From contig CM020620.1 in NCBI GenBank assembly GCA_009829735.1, forward strand, positions 23,038,020-23,102,019: DNA of 64,000 nt, in the 5' to 3' direction. The DNA comes from Pyropia yezoensis. Lineage: Eukaryota > Rhodophyta > Bangiophyceae > Bangiales > Bangiaceae. The notes beneath the pieces are model-generated. The model was not told the DNA's origin. It did not search any database and worked only from the letters and a program-made list of their open reading frames with translations. This document shows positions 53,701 through 64,000 of the stretch, piece by piece (position 1 is the stretch's first letter; each line of letters begins with the position of its first letter). The position numbers and the translations under genes were made by a program.

Positions 53701-55299
53701 CTGGACACTAACCCAGTCGATGAGGACATCCCCATCGTGGAGGTAGTCACGCGCTCGGGTCAGGCGTTGAACCCCGAGGCGCCAGGGAACAAGAAGTACT
53801 TGCCCCTGTCCCTGGACGAGGTGGTGAAGGCCCAGGCCGAGGACCCCTTCTGCAAGTCGCAGAGGGATACACTGGATACAGTGGCGGAGACGCGGTTCTT
53901 TCTGGGAGACGATGGCCTCCTCATGAGGAGGGGGGTATTCCAGGGGACCGAACAACTTGTCGTCCCCGCATCCCTCAAGGACAGTATCCTTGAGAGGGAG
54001 CATAACGCTCCCACAGGTGGACACCTGGGGTCTAGTAAACTGTACCAGACCCTGAGGACCAGGTACTACTGGCCGTCCATGGTGGTGGACATCTACAGTT
54101 GGGTGGCTGCCTGCACAAGTTGTGCACAGAACCGTCTGATGGAACGGCGGCCTATTACGGCTACGCTATTGTTCCCGGCCAAGGAGCCCTTTGCCGCGTT
54201 GGCGATGGACATCCTTGGGCCGCTGCCAGTGACCGAGGAGGGCAACCAGTACCTCCTGGTTATCTGTGACCGCTTCACGAAACTTACGCGAGCGATCCCA
54301 CTGGCAGAGATCACGGCCATGTCGGTCGTGTCAGCCTTCCTAGATCACTGGGTTGCCGCGTATGGCATTCCGGATAGTACACTATCGGACAATGGACCGC
54401 AATTTGCGTCTGTCCTGTTTCAGGGAGTGCTGGATATGTTGGGGGTGCGGGCAAACTATGCCACCCCCTACCACCCACAAACTAATGGGCAGGTAGAGCG
54501 CTTCAACAAAACTATTGTTCGGCAGCTGCGCCACTATGTGAGTGAGCACGTGAAAACGTGGGACCAATACATTTCTATTCTTACGACTGCCTACAATTCG
54601 CAGGTTCACTCATCTACCGGGGAAGTACCCCTCGCTTTTGTGACCCCCCGTCGCGTGCGGTCTATTGCCGTGCGGCGGCCGCTCCCAACTAGGGAGGATG
54701 GTAGCAGGATGCCTACTCCTACTGAGAGTAAGGCGGAGTTCGCTGCTAGGCTTGAAAACCTCATCCCTAAAGTCAGGGCTGAGATGGACAAAGCACAAAA
54801 GCGCTACAAGCGTACTTTTGACAAAAAGGTGCGCAACGCCAAGTATGTCCCCGAGCAGGGTGACTGGGTATTGGTCCACTCACTCACCCCAACTGGGGGT
54901 AAGTTGGTATTCCAGACGAAGGGGCCGTACCAGGTCCTTCGTACTGATGGGCGGCGCTTCACCATCGAAAGTGACGATGGGGTCCGCACAGTGAACGGAC
55001 AGGACGTGGTCAAAGTTGCACCACCGCCTGCAGGCGACCCAGCTTGGGCGCGTGCGTTGAAGGCGTGGCGCCTCCCCTCACTGCCTGCGGCCAAGCAGGG
55101 CCCGCAGGATTACGTGTTCGATAAGTTCATCGACCACGGGTGGGATGAGGACACCAACCGCCTCATGTTGAGGGTGCGTTGGTTCGGCTACAAAGCCAAG
55201 GATGGTACGTGGGAATATGTGGAGGACCTTCCCGCTGAGAAGGTCCGGGCCTACTGTGCCTGGAATGAGATAGACCCTAACAGCCCTCCCTCAACGTGA
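50739..55299 (+). pseudogene. pol: A4 pol, split by a solo B LTR and one TGA
   Basis: Protease VLDTGSGASLI, RT (FSTLDCNAGYWQIPI, LVYLDDIIVFS) to 52,429; then the B LTR and duplicated CTCTT; RT thumb and RNase H (VDASDDQLGCVLLQQQPDK) from 53,007; TGA at 53,602-53,604 before RLAPFNFDIEY; integrase HHCC, core with MDILGP, SDNGPQF and GQVERFN (D,D35E), GPYQVLRTDG; chromodomain YVFDKFIDHGWDEDTNRLML ending PNSPPST. The TGA is at the same codon as in A2. Otherwise the gene is well kept. Confidence 0.92.
52430..53001 (-). repeat. Solo family B LTR nested in A4 pol
   Basis: 572 bp in inverted orientation, flanked by the perfect 5-bp duplication CTCTT at 52,425-52,429 and 53,002-53,006. It formed by insertion of a B element followed by LTR-LTR recombination. 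Confidence 0.95.
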
Positions 55300-55410
55300 G
55301 GAAAGGCCGAGCAACAGTGCCAAGAGGGTGCTTTAAGTCGAAGTGGTACGCAGAGTGGCTTTTAACTACAGCCCTAACCCTCACACTCTCACAACAAAGG
55401 CAGCTGCCAA

Positions 55411-57354
55411 CTAGGCATGCATGCTAGACTCTACAACCCCACGGCCCTCGCCCTCACGTGGAGGCGAGCGGCGAGACCCCCGGCGATAACGCTCCCCACC
55501 AGTCGAGGGGGCCGGCGGCTCCAAGTCGGACCCGTCGCGCCCCTCACGGTCGCGCAAGTGGCGACGACCGCGGCTGCTCTTCTGCTTAGTCTTGCGCGCA
55601 AGTTGGCGACGCAGACGCCGGACCGACTCCAACTCTGACGGAGTCGAGGACCCCGAGACGGAGTAAGTCAACTCGTCTTTCGACACGGAGGTAGAGCGCC
55701 GCGAGCGTCGGTGACGACGGCGAGGAGGCGAGTATGCCCGGCTAGCACGACGTTTGCCACGCCCAAGTGGGGCTGGCTGGGGCATAATAGCCCCAATGCG
55801 AGCCAACTCGGCCGTCATAAACTCCGCCACCGACTCGCAACTCGCGGTCGCCACTGCAGTACGAACGCGCTCCTCAAATTGAGGAGTCTCGGAAGTTTGA
55901 AGGGTTGCGGTCGACGCGGCCAACCAGGAAATGGTGCGCACCAACGTGGTGATCATCATCTCTGAGGTTAGAGGCGTTGGTGGTAACACCAACTTGGGGT
56001 ATACCGTCAGGAGGGTGGCCCCCAAGTGAGGGGACACCGGGGTGGACGACTCTACGGCCACGCTAATCGGGATGTCCCCGTGCGGCTGGTAGGGGACAGG
56101 AGGAAGCGGAGGGGCACGCCGAGGTGGCGGGACCCGGGTGTAACTGCGACCCAGACTAGGGGCCCCCGCAGTGGGTTGAGTCATATGGTCATCATGTAAG
56201 GGCACGACCATAACTATGGCCTTGTCCGGGGGTGGCGCAGTGTGGCGATCCACCCCCGGGGCATACGGGTAGTCCCCGATGCCCAACCCCTCTCGTAGGA
56301 CTACACGGCCGTCGTGAAGTTCACGAGCGACCCATACGAACTGGCGAAGTGCGCCATCGTCCTTGGGCCCACGAGTGGGGCGGCGCAACTTGTGCTCAAT
56401 GCTCTCCCACTCGATAAACATATGGAGCCGGAGCATCTCCTCAAGTAGAGTAAGTTGTCCTGATGAGCACCCCTCAGCAACTAGCTGAGGGGTGAGCTGT
56501 TCCAAACCTTGAATAAGCCGGAGCGGGAGATGCCAGAGCATCCCCCGGCGCTGAACACAAGACATCCACGTCGACATGACCTCGAGGAGCCACTGGGTGG
56601 CCAACATGGCCCACACCAGGTGATCAGGGCCAGCCGTCAACATGACGGAGCCGAAGTGGTCAAGCAACCGTGGCTGCAACGCCGGGAACCCATAGGGGAC
56701 CTCAACTTGAGGCCACCACTTGGGCTTCTTCGGATAGTACTGTTCCTTCCTGGCAGCAGCCTGCTGCGGAAACTCAAGTTGAGCCGAGGTCACCAAGTAC
56801 GGACCTCGCCGGAAGTCCTTCTCCATCCGCACATCAAAGTGATGAGTGTGCGGATCGGCCTCGTGAAGGTACGGGGGGCGAGTTGCCACCGCGTCCCAAG
56901 TAAAGGTCGGCAAGTCGCCGGGACCCGGGATAGTTCCCCCGCGGTCCACCATGGCCTTGGCCCGCTGTACGTCCTCGACCTCCTCGTCGTCCAGGAAGGC
57001 AAACTGGTCCGTCCCGAAGTCGGGAGGAAACCCGGCCCTACGGAGGAACTTCTCCCGTAGGCGGTCCCATATCCGACCCATCGCTGCGCCAAGTCGGCCA
57101 CAGCGAAGAACAGTCAACCCCTCCTCATATAGAGGCCAAGCGGGGTAAAACCACCGCCCCAAGGCCTCACGCGGGACAACTTGTCCCGCCTCCGGGGGAG
57201 ATCCCGCCTTTAACCCAAAGCCGGGTGACGCGGGAGTCCCATCCCCCGGAGCGATCGCGGAGCCCCCGCCGGAAGTCCCGGCGGGCGCTGCACCGTAGGA
57301 GGTGTCCTCCATACGTTCGTCGAGAGAGTCCGTCTCCACCCCCGGGGTCGCCAT
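55411..57354 (-). CDS. A4 antisense accessory gene, intact, 647 aa
   Basis: Best-preserved family-A copy. ATG 57,354-57,352 (AGAGCC before, G after) gives MATPGVETDSLDERMEDTSY; the frame is open upstream to 57,540 but the shared start in A2 and A3 supports this ATG. Gly/Ser/Pro N-terminus; ALGRWFYPAWPLYEEGLTVL; FAFLDDEEVEDVQRAKAM; core YLVTSAQLEFPQQ, YYPKKP, VEVPYGFPAL, ATQWLLEVMSTWMSCVQRRG, AEGCSSGQLTLLEEMLRLHM; Pro-rich linker; SEMMITTLVRTISWLAAS helix; Arg/Ser/basic tail with RRLRRQLARKTKQKSSRGRR. It ends 112 bp from the pol stop, tail to tail. Could act as a nucleic-acid-binding or silencing-related accessory factor; this is inference from charge and layout only. Confidence 0.8.
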   Translation of the reverse strand: MATPGVETDSLDERMEDTSYGAAPAGTSGGGSAIAPGDGTPASPGFGLKAGSPPEAGQVVPREALGRWFYPAWPLYEEGLTVLRCGRLGAAMGRIWDRLREKFLRRAGFPPDFGTDQFAFLDDEEVEDVQRAKAMVDRGGTIPGPGDLPTFTWDAVATRPPYLHEADPHTHHFDVRMEKDFRRGPYLVTSAQLEFPQQAAARKEQYYPKKPKWWPQVEVPYGFPALQPRLLDHFGSVMLTAGPDHLVWAMLATQWLLEVMSTWMSCVQRRGMLWHLPLRLIQGLEQLTPQLVAEGCSSGQLTLLEEMLRLHMFIEWESIEHKLRRPTRGPKDDGALRQFVWVARELHDGRVVLREGLGIGDYPYAPGVDRHTAPPPDKAIVMVVPLHDDHMTQPTAGAPSLGRSYTRVPPPRRAPPLPPVPYQPHGDIPISVAVESSTPVSPHLGATLLTVYPKLVLPPTPLTSEMMITTLVRTISWLAASTATLQTSETPQFEERVRTAVATASCESVAEFMTAELARIGAIMPQPAPLGRGKRRASRAYSPPRRRHRRSRRSTSVSKDELTYSVSGSSTPSELESVRRLRRQLARKTKQKSSRGRRHLRDREGRDGSDLEPPAPSTGGERYRRGSRRSPPREGEGRGVVESSMHA

Positions 57355-57691
57355 GGCTCTCCTCAAGTTGGGGAGAGACGCCCTGGCTACAGCGGCAGGA
57401 GACCCGCCTCGAGTTGAGGGGGACTCGGATCGTGGGTAGACGGGTGGCCTCCCCAGCGTGGGGCGGCCCAGTGGAAGGTGAAGGGGAGGTGGTGGGATGG
57501 TGAAGTGAGAACCGGGGAGAGCAAGCTGCCGAGTGGGCAAGCTTGAGGAGAGGGGCGGTCAACGTGACCGCCTCCACATCCGCGTTACGTACTCAAGGAG
57601 GGACAGCAAGTCGCGCCCCCAACGCCGAGACGTGCGTTTACGCACCCCCTCACAGGGCCGACCGGGTCGGTCGGAACTGAGGAGAGGGGAG

Positions 57692-58161
57692 TGTGGCAGT
57701 ATTGACCCCCAGGTAGGGGGGCAACACGTGCCATGCAAGGGGCGGCAGGCCACTAGCCTGATTCGTACCTCCCCCTGCATTTGGGTTCGTATTCCCTTAG
57801 CTTGGGATAGTTAGCTTAGTAGTAAATCCAACTTGGATTTGAGGGTTTTCTGCATTTTATCGTCTTGAATTTTCGTGTGGCCCGGTGGGCAGGTGCTGGG
57901 GTGGGAGATTCTGAGTGGCGAGATTCTGAGGGGACCCTGGGGGGATAAGGGGAAGGACAGCAGGGCTTGGCCTTGCTTCCCCGTCCCGACCAAGAAACTG
58001 TTGGATCACACACCATCCTCTTGATTGTCAGTGGGGGGTTTGCCCCACAACAGGGACAGAGTGTGTGCGACTTGCACTTCTTCCGGTTCCCCCGACACGG
58101 GAGGCAGCCCTTGTACCCCGCCCCAACTTGGGTGCCGTGTGTGTAAGTGGTTTTTGCCACA
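57692..58161 (+). repeat. A4 3' LTR
   Basis: 470 bp, TGTGGCAGTATTGA to TTTTTGCCACA, directly followed by GCCACTATCACTAC, the interior of a B LTR. Confidence 0.94.
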
Positions 58162-58564
58162 GCCACTATCACTACTAATTTGATTCCCATTCACTAATCT
58201 CACATTAAAATTCTCTCAAATCAAGTCCCGCACAAATATGCAAAAACCCATCAGAAATCCCTCTCTCACGTCTGGGTAGCGTAGTCCACCGCATCCCAGT
58301 GTCGGGCACGGGCCACGGCCGCCATCCATCACTACACGGCGGGCGAGTTCTGGCACCTGGTGCCCTCTGGTCGCAGTCCCGGGTCGGCGCCAAGTCGGGG
58401 CCAGGGATGCTACATAGCTCCCTTGCTAGTCCGGCACGCCCTCGGGCCGAGCCAGGTGCCACCGTGCACAGCCTCGAGCACGTCCACACCGGTGCCGAGG
58501 TCGAGCGTCTTCACTCCGAGCGCGATCACCTTCTCCAAACCTGTTCCCCCGGATTCTGGACGCC

Positions 58565-59418
58565 ATGTCCAGCTCCGAGATCCTGGCTAGGCCCGCGGCT
58601 CCAGCGGGGAGTGTTGCGAGGAGAGCGCGGGCGGCCGTGCCTCTCCCCTACCTCCGGTTCCTCGGGTGTCGGTGCCGGCTTCGGTCTCCACGGCGGAGGC
58701 GGATGGAGTTCCCCCGGCTTCTGCGTCGCGCCCGGTCGAAACCCCCCCGGCGAATCTCCCGGAGATGCTTCTCGGGCAGGATCCTCTGGCGTGCAGGCGC
58801 TACTCTACGGTGGTCGGCAACGCCAGAGCGGCCCAGTGCCAGCCAGATTGCCTGGTCATCTGGCATAAGGAACTCCAGCGAGGGGTCTTGACGGAGATGG
58901 ACAAGACGCGTCTCCACGCGGCGGACCAGATGCGCCTGGCTCAAGACCGCTCCCAGAGCTTCTCGGGTTCCTCTTGGGTCGCTCGCCTGGAGGATCTCCC
59001 ATTTGCGCTGGTGCTGGATCTTCCCTTGACCGAGCGTCGTGTGTCTGCGTCCGTTCTCCGGTGGCCGGAGCAAGAAGGGTACGTCCAGCGGGCGCTCAAG
59101 GTCTGGGACGAGGCGCTCAAGGGGTCGGGGTGCCTGATTTGTGATCCCCGTCCGGGCATGATCGCTCTGGAGCCGCCTTTCTAGACCCGGTAGACCTCCA
59201 TGTTGTCGCCGGCGCGGGAGCAAGGCGAGCGGCGCGGGCGCCAGCGTGACTGCATCGTGAGCTGCAACCATCAAGAGTTCTGGAAGCTGGACAAGGCCAA
59301 CCGGGCGGCGTACTACCCCAAGGTCATCCTGCAGCAGCAGGAAGTCGAGATCCCGGTCGGGTTGCGGAGGCGGCGCTCGAGGACGCTCCCGCGGCGCAGC
59401 GTCCGCGCCGGGAGTAGT
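58565..59418 (+). pseudogene. B2 antisense accessory gene, internally deleted
   Basis: Starts MSSSEILARPAAPAGSVARR in one frame, shifts, then follows B1 closely (YSTVVGNARAAQCQPDCLVI, LPFALVLDLPLTERRVSASV) to stops near 59,182, resumes with CNHQEFWKLDKANRAAYYPK, then jumps from EVEIPVG to the last about 20 codons. Roughly 390 codons of the B1 protein are missing. Confirms that the gene belongs to family B as a whole, not only to B1. Confidence 0.8.
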
Positions 59419-59563
59419 ACTCGGAGGCAAGGAGGGTGAGAGTCTAGGGAGGAGGGAGGAGGGAAGCGGTGGAGAGAAGGGTTGCTCGAGCGTGTGATTG
59501 CTTGCTTTCTGGTAGTTTCATGCTTGTAGTGCTTGTTTTCCTTGATACACCCGTTCCCTTTTC

Positions 59564-62500
59564 TCAATCGTCTTGTTCCTCGTCCGTTGCGGGTGAGCTC
59601 GGCTCGTCCCGCGGGTTTTGATCGGCTCCTTCCTTTTCGTCATCCCCCGAGTCTGATTCCATGATCTTGCCGGCTCTGGCCACCGGAGTGCCCTCAATCC
59701 CGTTCCGTCGCGTGAAGGCGCAGACGTCCGCAATGGGCAACCGGTTGGAGGGTTCCCAGGTATCATCAGCCGGGTTGAAACCTAACCAGCGTACTCGCAG
59801 GTGCAAGCGCGCGTCCCTCCAGGCATGGTCAGCGAGCTTGACGTAGACATATTCTCGGCCTTCTTCTTGGGATAACCAGGGTACTGCGGCCCGCTTACGC
59901 CGGGTCAGATTCCATTTGCTTGGCGGTGGAGCTCGGATGACATGGTCGCTGCTCACTCGGTACGGGGAGCCATCCACGTCTAGAACGAATGTCCAGCCGT
60001 CCGTACTCAGAATCTCATAGGGCCCATCCATCTTGGAGTCCAGCTTCCCCCGGGTCATGCTATGAATGTCCACAAAAACCCAGTCGCCATCACCCAGTTC
60101 CTTGTTCTTCTCCCGAGCACCCTTGTCATAGTCCCGCTTGTATCGCTCCTGGGCCTTCGAGATTGACTCCTTGACTCTTGGGAGCAGGAGCTTCAGCTGT
60201 TTCAGGAACCCATCCTTTGCCTTGGGACCTGACTTGAGGGCAGGATGGAAACCGTCTAGTATTCTTTCCAGGGAGAAGTTGTTCAGCCGCCTTGGGGTGA
60301 CAAAGTCGAGTGGAGCGACCCCCGTTGTCCGGTGAACTCGAGAGTTGTAGGATAGCGTGAGGACAGCCAGGAGCTCGTCCCAGTCTTCTTGATGCTCCTC
60401 AACGTAGTGCCGTAGCATGTCCACCAGGGTCTGGTTGAATCATTCCACCTGGCCGTTCGTTTGTGGGTGATACGTCGTGGAGAACACGTTCTTGATACCG
60501 ATCAGGTCGTAGACTCCTTGGAAGAACAGGGATGCAGACTGGGGACCGTTGTCGGTTAAGACGGAATCTGGAGGGCCATAGGCAGCTATCCAGTACTCGC
60601 AGAAGGCTGACGTGACGTCCAGGGCCGTGATGGTCCTCAGCGCGATCGCTCGAGTGAACTTGGAGAACCGGTCACAAATGATGAGCAGGTATATGTTGCC
60701 ACTGGATGTCTCAGGTAGGGGCCCCAGGATGTCCATGCTTAAGCTTGCAAAGGGCTCCGCCGCAGGGAACATGCGTAGCTTAGAAGTCTTCTTCCTCTGG
60801 GACAACCGGTTTCTTGCACAGAAGACACAAGCCTCTAGATGCTTGTGGACGTCACTTGCCATGGTTTCCCAGTAGTAGTGTCGTCGCATCGAGGCATACA
60901 TCCGGTTAATGCCAGGATGTCCGGCCTGGGGAGACGAGTGCTCCAGGCGGAGGATGTCAGCTCGTAGACTCCGGGGTACGTAGCCTTGAGTTGCCCCATC
61001 GAAGGGTGACACCCGTATCAGGAGTCCATCTGTAGACTCGGAGAAACGACTGTTCCGGTTCAGGTCCATTTGGTGGCGAAGCTCCAAGCACTGAGGATCC
61101 GTCAGTTGTGCCTCCAGCATCCGGTGAATGGTTACCGGTTGATGAGCTTCAAGTGTCTCATACAGGGGAGCATGCCAGCCACGTCCGACATTCGGGAGGA
61201 TGAAACAAGGTATTTCCTCCGGGATAGGGCCGGTGTCGGCTGCAGGAGTCTCCAACCGGGACATGGTGTCGGCGCAGTGGTGCTCCCTCCCTGCTCTGGG
61301 GCACACCTTGTACTTGAATTCCGAGAGGCGTAGGCGCCACCGGGCGACTCTCCCCTGGCTGCTGTCCATGCATAGCAGCCACCTTAGGCTGGCGTGGTCC
61401 GTCCGGATGAGGAGCTTTTGTCCTTCAAGGTAGGGGCGCAACAGGAAGCAAGCCCAGACGACAGCCAAGCATTCGCGCTCCGTTGTGGAATAGTTCTTCT
61501 CGGCTGGAGCCAGGACGCGACTGTAGTAGCCTATCGGGAGGAAGTGCCCATCGGGTTGCTGCTGGAAAAGAGAGCACCCCACTTGGACGCCACAGGCATC
61601 AGTATCTAGGACAAACTGGCCCCCCCGGTGGGGTAACGCCAGTACTGGAGTCGTGGTCAGGCGCTTCTTGAGCTCCTCGAAGGCAGCGGTCTGCTTCTCG
61701 TCGAGCACCGGGAGTTGTGCGGGGAGCTTCTTGCTGGTGAGCTTGGTCAATGGCCGGGCAATCAGGGCTTAGTCCCGTACGAACCGGCGGAAGACGTTGC
61801 ACATACCCAGGAAGCTCTTGAGTTACGTCTGGGTCTTAGGGTGCCGGGCATGCCGGAGAGCCTTGATATTCTTTTCGTTGACCCGGAGCTGCCCCGGACT
61901 CAGCACGTGCCCCAGGTACTCCACTTCAGTCTCAAACAGGTGGCACTTCTCGGCCTTGAGGGTAACTCCAGCTTTGGAAAGGAGAGCCAGGACCTCTCCA
62001 AGGTGCTCCAGGTGTGCCGCCGGTGTCTTGGAGAAAACGATAATGTCGTCCAGGTGGACCAAACATGTTCTCCACCTTAGCCCCGACAGGACGATGTCGA
62101 TGGCTCTCTGGAAGGTAGCCGGAGCATTGGTGAGACCAAAAGGAAGACGCTTGCACCGGAATAGCCCCATATGGCACGTTAAGGTGGTCTTGTCCTTGTC
62201 CTCGTCAGCCAGAGGGATCTGCCAGTAACCGGCATTACAATCCAGCGTTGAGAAGAGGGTGGCATCACCAAGAAAGTCGATGCAATCGTCCATCCGGGGT
62301 ATCGGGTATACATCCTTGACTGTCATCTCGTTCAGGCGCCTGCAGTCAACGCAGAAACGCAAGTGACCGCCAGGCCTCGGGACGACTACCACCGGGAAGG
62401 CCCACTCGCCATCAGGCGGCTCGATAACATCTATCTTGAGCATCTTGTTAACCTGCTTCTCAATCTCATCCTGGCGATGTGGTCCAGCCCGGTACAGTTG

Positions 62501-63560
62501 CAGGTGCACTGACTTGGCATCTGGCTTGAGTTGAATCCGGTGTAGCGTGGCGTTCATCTTGCCCAGCTCTCCAGACCACAGGTGCCGATATTCCTGAAGA
62601 AGCTTTTCCAGTGCCTCCTTCAAGTCGGGAGGGACATTTTCTTGGTTGACTTTCGGTATCCCGGGTGGTGCTTGATCGGGCTTCGGGGTAGCGCTGTCAG
62701 CCTGCTCTTGTTCCGGAGGTACGTGTAGGGCTTTTAGCTTGGATGCCAGTTCTTGTTGCAGGTTCAAGAGGTCCCTCTTGCTCATGGCACGGGCATACCT
62801 TCGGTAAGGCTCTACTGTTCCAACTCGAGTGCCCGTGGCGAGAGTTATCGGCTTCCGGCTCACGTTGACGATTAGCACCGAGAATGGGGTGTGCCTCTCC
62901 ACCTTCTTGTGATAACCGTGGGCGAAGTATAACCGGTGTTTCGCCAAAAATTCCTTACGGCCGTAGATCAGGCATTGACCCGTTGTCCGGGTGGTCACTT
63001 GAACCTTGGTCTCCGAGCGAGGAGGTAGGAGCACCGGTTTGAAGAGAGTCAAGGTGGAGGGTGAGATGCGTTCCTTCTTGTTCTTGACTACACGAACCTT
63101 GGCGTCCAGATGCTCCAGCACCGGTGACACAAACCCATGGTTGAACAGCACCTTTCCTTCTCCGGGCAATGTACTCTTGACATGCTGCTTCTGGAAGTCC
63201 CAGCCTAGGATGAGGGGGACTGATAGAGTCTTGACTACTAGAAAGGGAAAAAGCATTGGTTCATTGTTGACATAGATGGCGACAGGAAGGCGGCCAAGCG
63301 GTCGTAGGGTTTGACCCGAAGCGTCTACCATCCAGGTCTTGGTAGGCGCTCTCCAGGCATGTCGACGCCAGCCCGGAAGTAGCAGGTTTCAGTGAAGACG
63401 CTTGGTCCGGCTCCCGTGTCAACCACCGGAGTAACAGCTTGGAGGAGGCTATCCCCCACACGCATACGAGCATTAATCTTGAGGTTTTCCTTACGCAAGA
63501 CGAGCAAGGTCCCGTTGAACAATCAGGCTGTCGAGGTGGCTACCAGTTGAGCAGGTAACT
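59564..63560 (-). pseudogene. pol: B2 pol with multiple breaks
   Basis: Same domain order as B1. Breaks: frameshift in the protease region after TGAGPSVFTE (about 63,390), TAA near 61,825 (Glu in B1), TAA near 61,770 (Tyr in B1), TGA near 60,437 in place of Arg in GQVERFN. At the B1 stop position in RT it has Trp, followed by CLVHLDDIIVFS, where the usual YLDD reads HLDD. The chromodomain (YVYVKLADHAWRDARLHLRV) is intact. Confidence 0.9.
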
Positions 63561-64000
63561 GCCGTTCTTTCTCCCGGCACGCATGGGGAGAACGGGTAGA
63601 AGTACCCTGCCGTCGGAGATTCGGGAAGACACTTGGAAAGAGCGCCTGCCCGACTCGTTTCCCGGGTCAGCGGATTCCTTCGTTGTCTCGGTCTCCAGGT
63701 CACAAAGTCCGTAGGAGCTTCCTTTGCCAGAGCCTCCGTGATGCTCTGCAAGGTTGCCACCCGAAATGCGTGTACCTGTGCCTTGTCCATCTTGGAGGGT
63801 GCTCGCTGGTCAGCCCAGTTGACTGCCTTCGCAAACACCAGTCCTTGACGCTTGAGCTTCTCCTGGAGGTCCTTGGGAATGGTCGGGCACTGGTAGGACA
63901 TGTGGTCCTCCTTCTGGCACAGCCAACAAGACCGGAACCGCTGGTTCTTGACCTGCTTGGGCGCGACCAGGGAAGATTGCTCCTTAGAAGCGAAGCCTAC
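63561..64000 (-). pseudogene. gag: B2 gag, 3' end
   Basis: Knuckle region (CWLCQKEDHMSYQC) near 63,900-63,935, then FAKAVNWADQRAPSKMDKAQ and a 2-nt insertion near 63,707 that shifts the frame. The heptamer GGGAAAC is kept at 63,663-63,657, but the gag stop codon has become TCG. Continues beyond the window. Confidence 0.82.

Larger units (their letters stand above)
48208..58161 (+). mobile_element. A4, full-length family A chromovirus, plus strand, with nested solo LTR
   Basis: LTRs 48,208-48,676 (469 bp) and 57,692-58,161 (470 bp). Without the 577 bp added by the nested B LTR and its duplication the element is 9,377 bp, matching A2. Primer-binding site at 48,679, polypurine tract GAGGAGAGGGGAG before the 3' LTR. 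Right flank GCCAC; the left flank now reads CTGTG because the spacer is inverted, but GTGGC is present at 46,123. Confidence 0.93.
58162..64000 (-). mobile_element. B2, family B chromovirus, minus strand, runs off the window
   Basis: Contains the 5' part of its 3' LTR (58,162-58,414; the other part is at 46,123-46,445), a shrunken antisense gene, pol and the 3' end of gag. A4 inserted into its 3' LTR. It is more decayed than B1. Its 5' LTR lies beyond the window. Confidence 0.9.

Overview
The window is GC-rich eukaryotic nuclear DNA. The evidence is spliced genes with short GT-AG introns (a meiotic MND1 with four exons), a probable plastid-targeting N-terminus, and a large nest of chromodomain-bearing Ty3/gypsy LTR retrotransposons plus a DIRS-like relic. 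A GC-rich alga fits; a bangiophyte red alga such as Porphyra/Pyropia is my guess from composition and style, not proven.

Region 1, about 1-10,500 bp, is host sequence: the 5' part of a gene on the minus strand (1-590, runs off the window), MND1 (1025-2375, minus), a possible 63-aa ORF (3233-3424, minus), a membrane-anchored alpha/beta hydrolase (4322-5764, plus), and a ubiquitin-like/BAG co-chaperone gene (7449-8407, minus) whose first codons are followed by a 32-nt poly(G) tract that puts it out of frame. Then come 203-bp tandem repeats and a decayed zinc-knuckle ORF cut by the first LTR.

Region 2, about 10,500-64,000 bp, is a retrotransposon nest made mainly of two chromovirus families. 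Family A (LTR about 469 bp, element about 9.38 kb) is present as A1 (5' LTR and gag piece, 10.5-11.8 kb), A2 (full length, minus, 14.3-23.7 kb), A3 (truncated, minus, 28.0-32.25 kb), a left-arm copy (minus, 41.9-46.1 kb) and A4 (full length, plus, 48.2-58.2 kb, split by a solo family-B LTR). Family B (LTR about 573 bp, about 9.65 kb) is present as B1 (32.25-41.9 kb, plus) and B2 (58.16 kb to the window end, minus). A third family, C, survives as a 3' fragment with a start-of-LTR at 13,610. A DIRS-like RNase H/tyrosine-recombinase relic lies at 46.4-47.4 kb.

Both A and B have the order LTR, gag, pol (protease, RT, RNase H, integrase, GPY/F, chromodomain), then a 650-700 codon gene on the OPPOSITE strand, then LTR. 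The antisense proteins of A and B look homologous in their central part, and C may have one too. Both families share the same primer-binding site and a G-GGA-AAC -1 frameshift heptamer two codons before the gag stop (lost in the palindrome copies). This shared antisense accessory gene is the best candidate for an undescribed system here.

Structurally, 41,329-46,122 and 48,208-53,001 form a near-identical 4.8-kb inverted repeat around a 2,085-bp spacer. Target-site duplications and the two halves of one broken B LTR show that this spacer is inverted relative to its insertion-time orientation. B1 has unrelated target sequence at its two ends, so it is a recombination product. Coding decay is rich in TGG-to-stop and other G:C-to-A:T changes.
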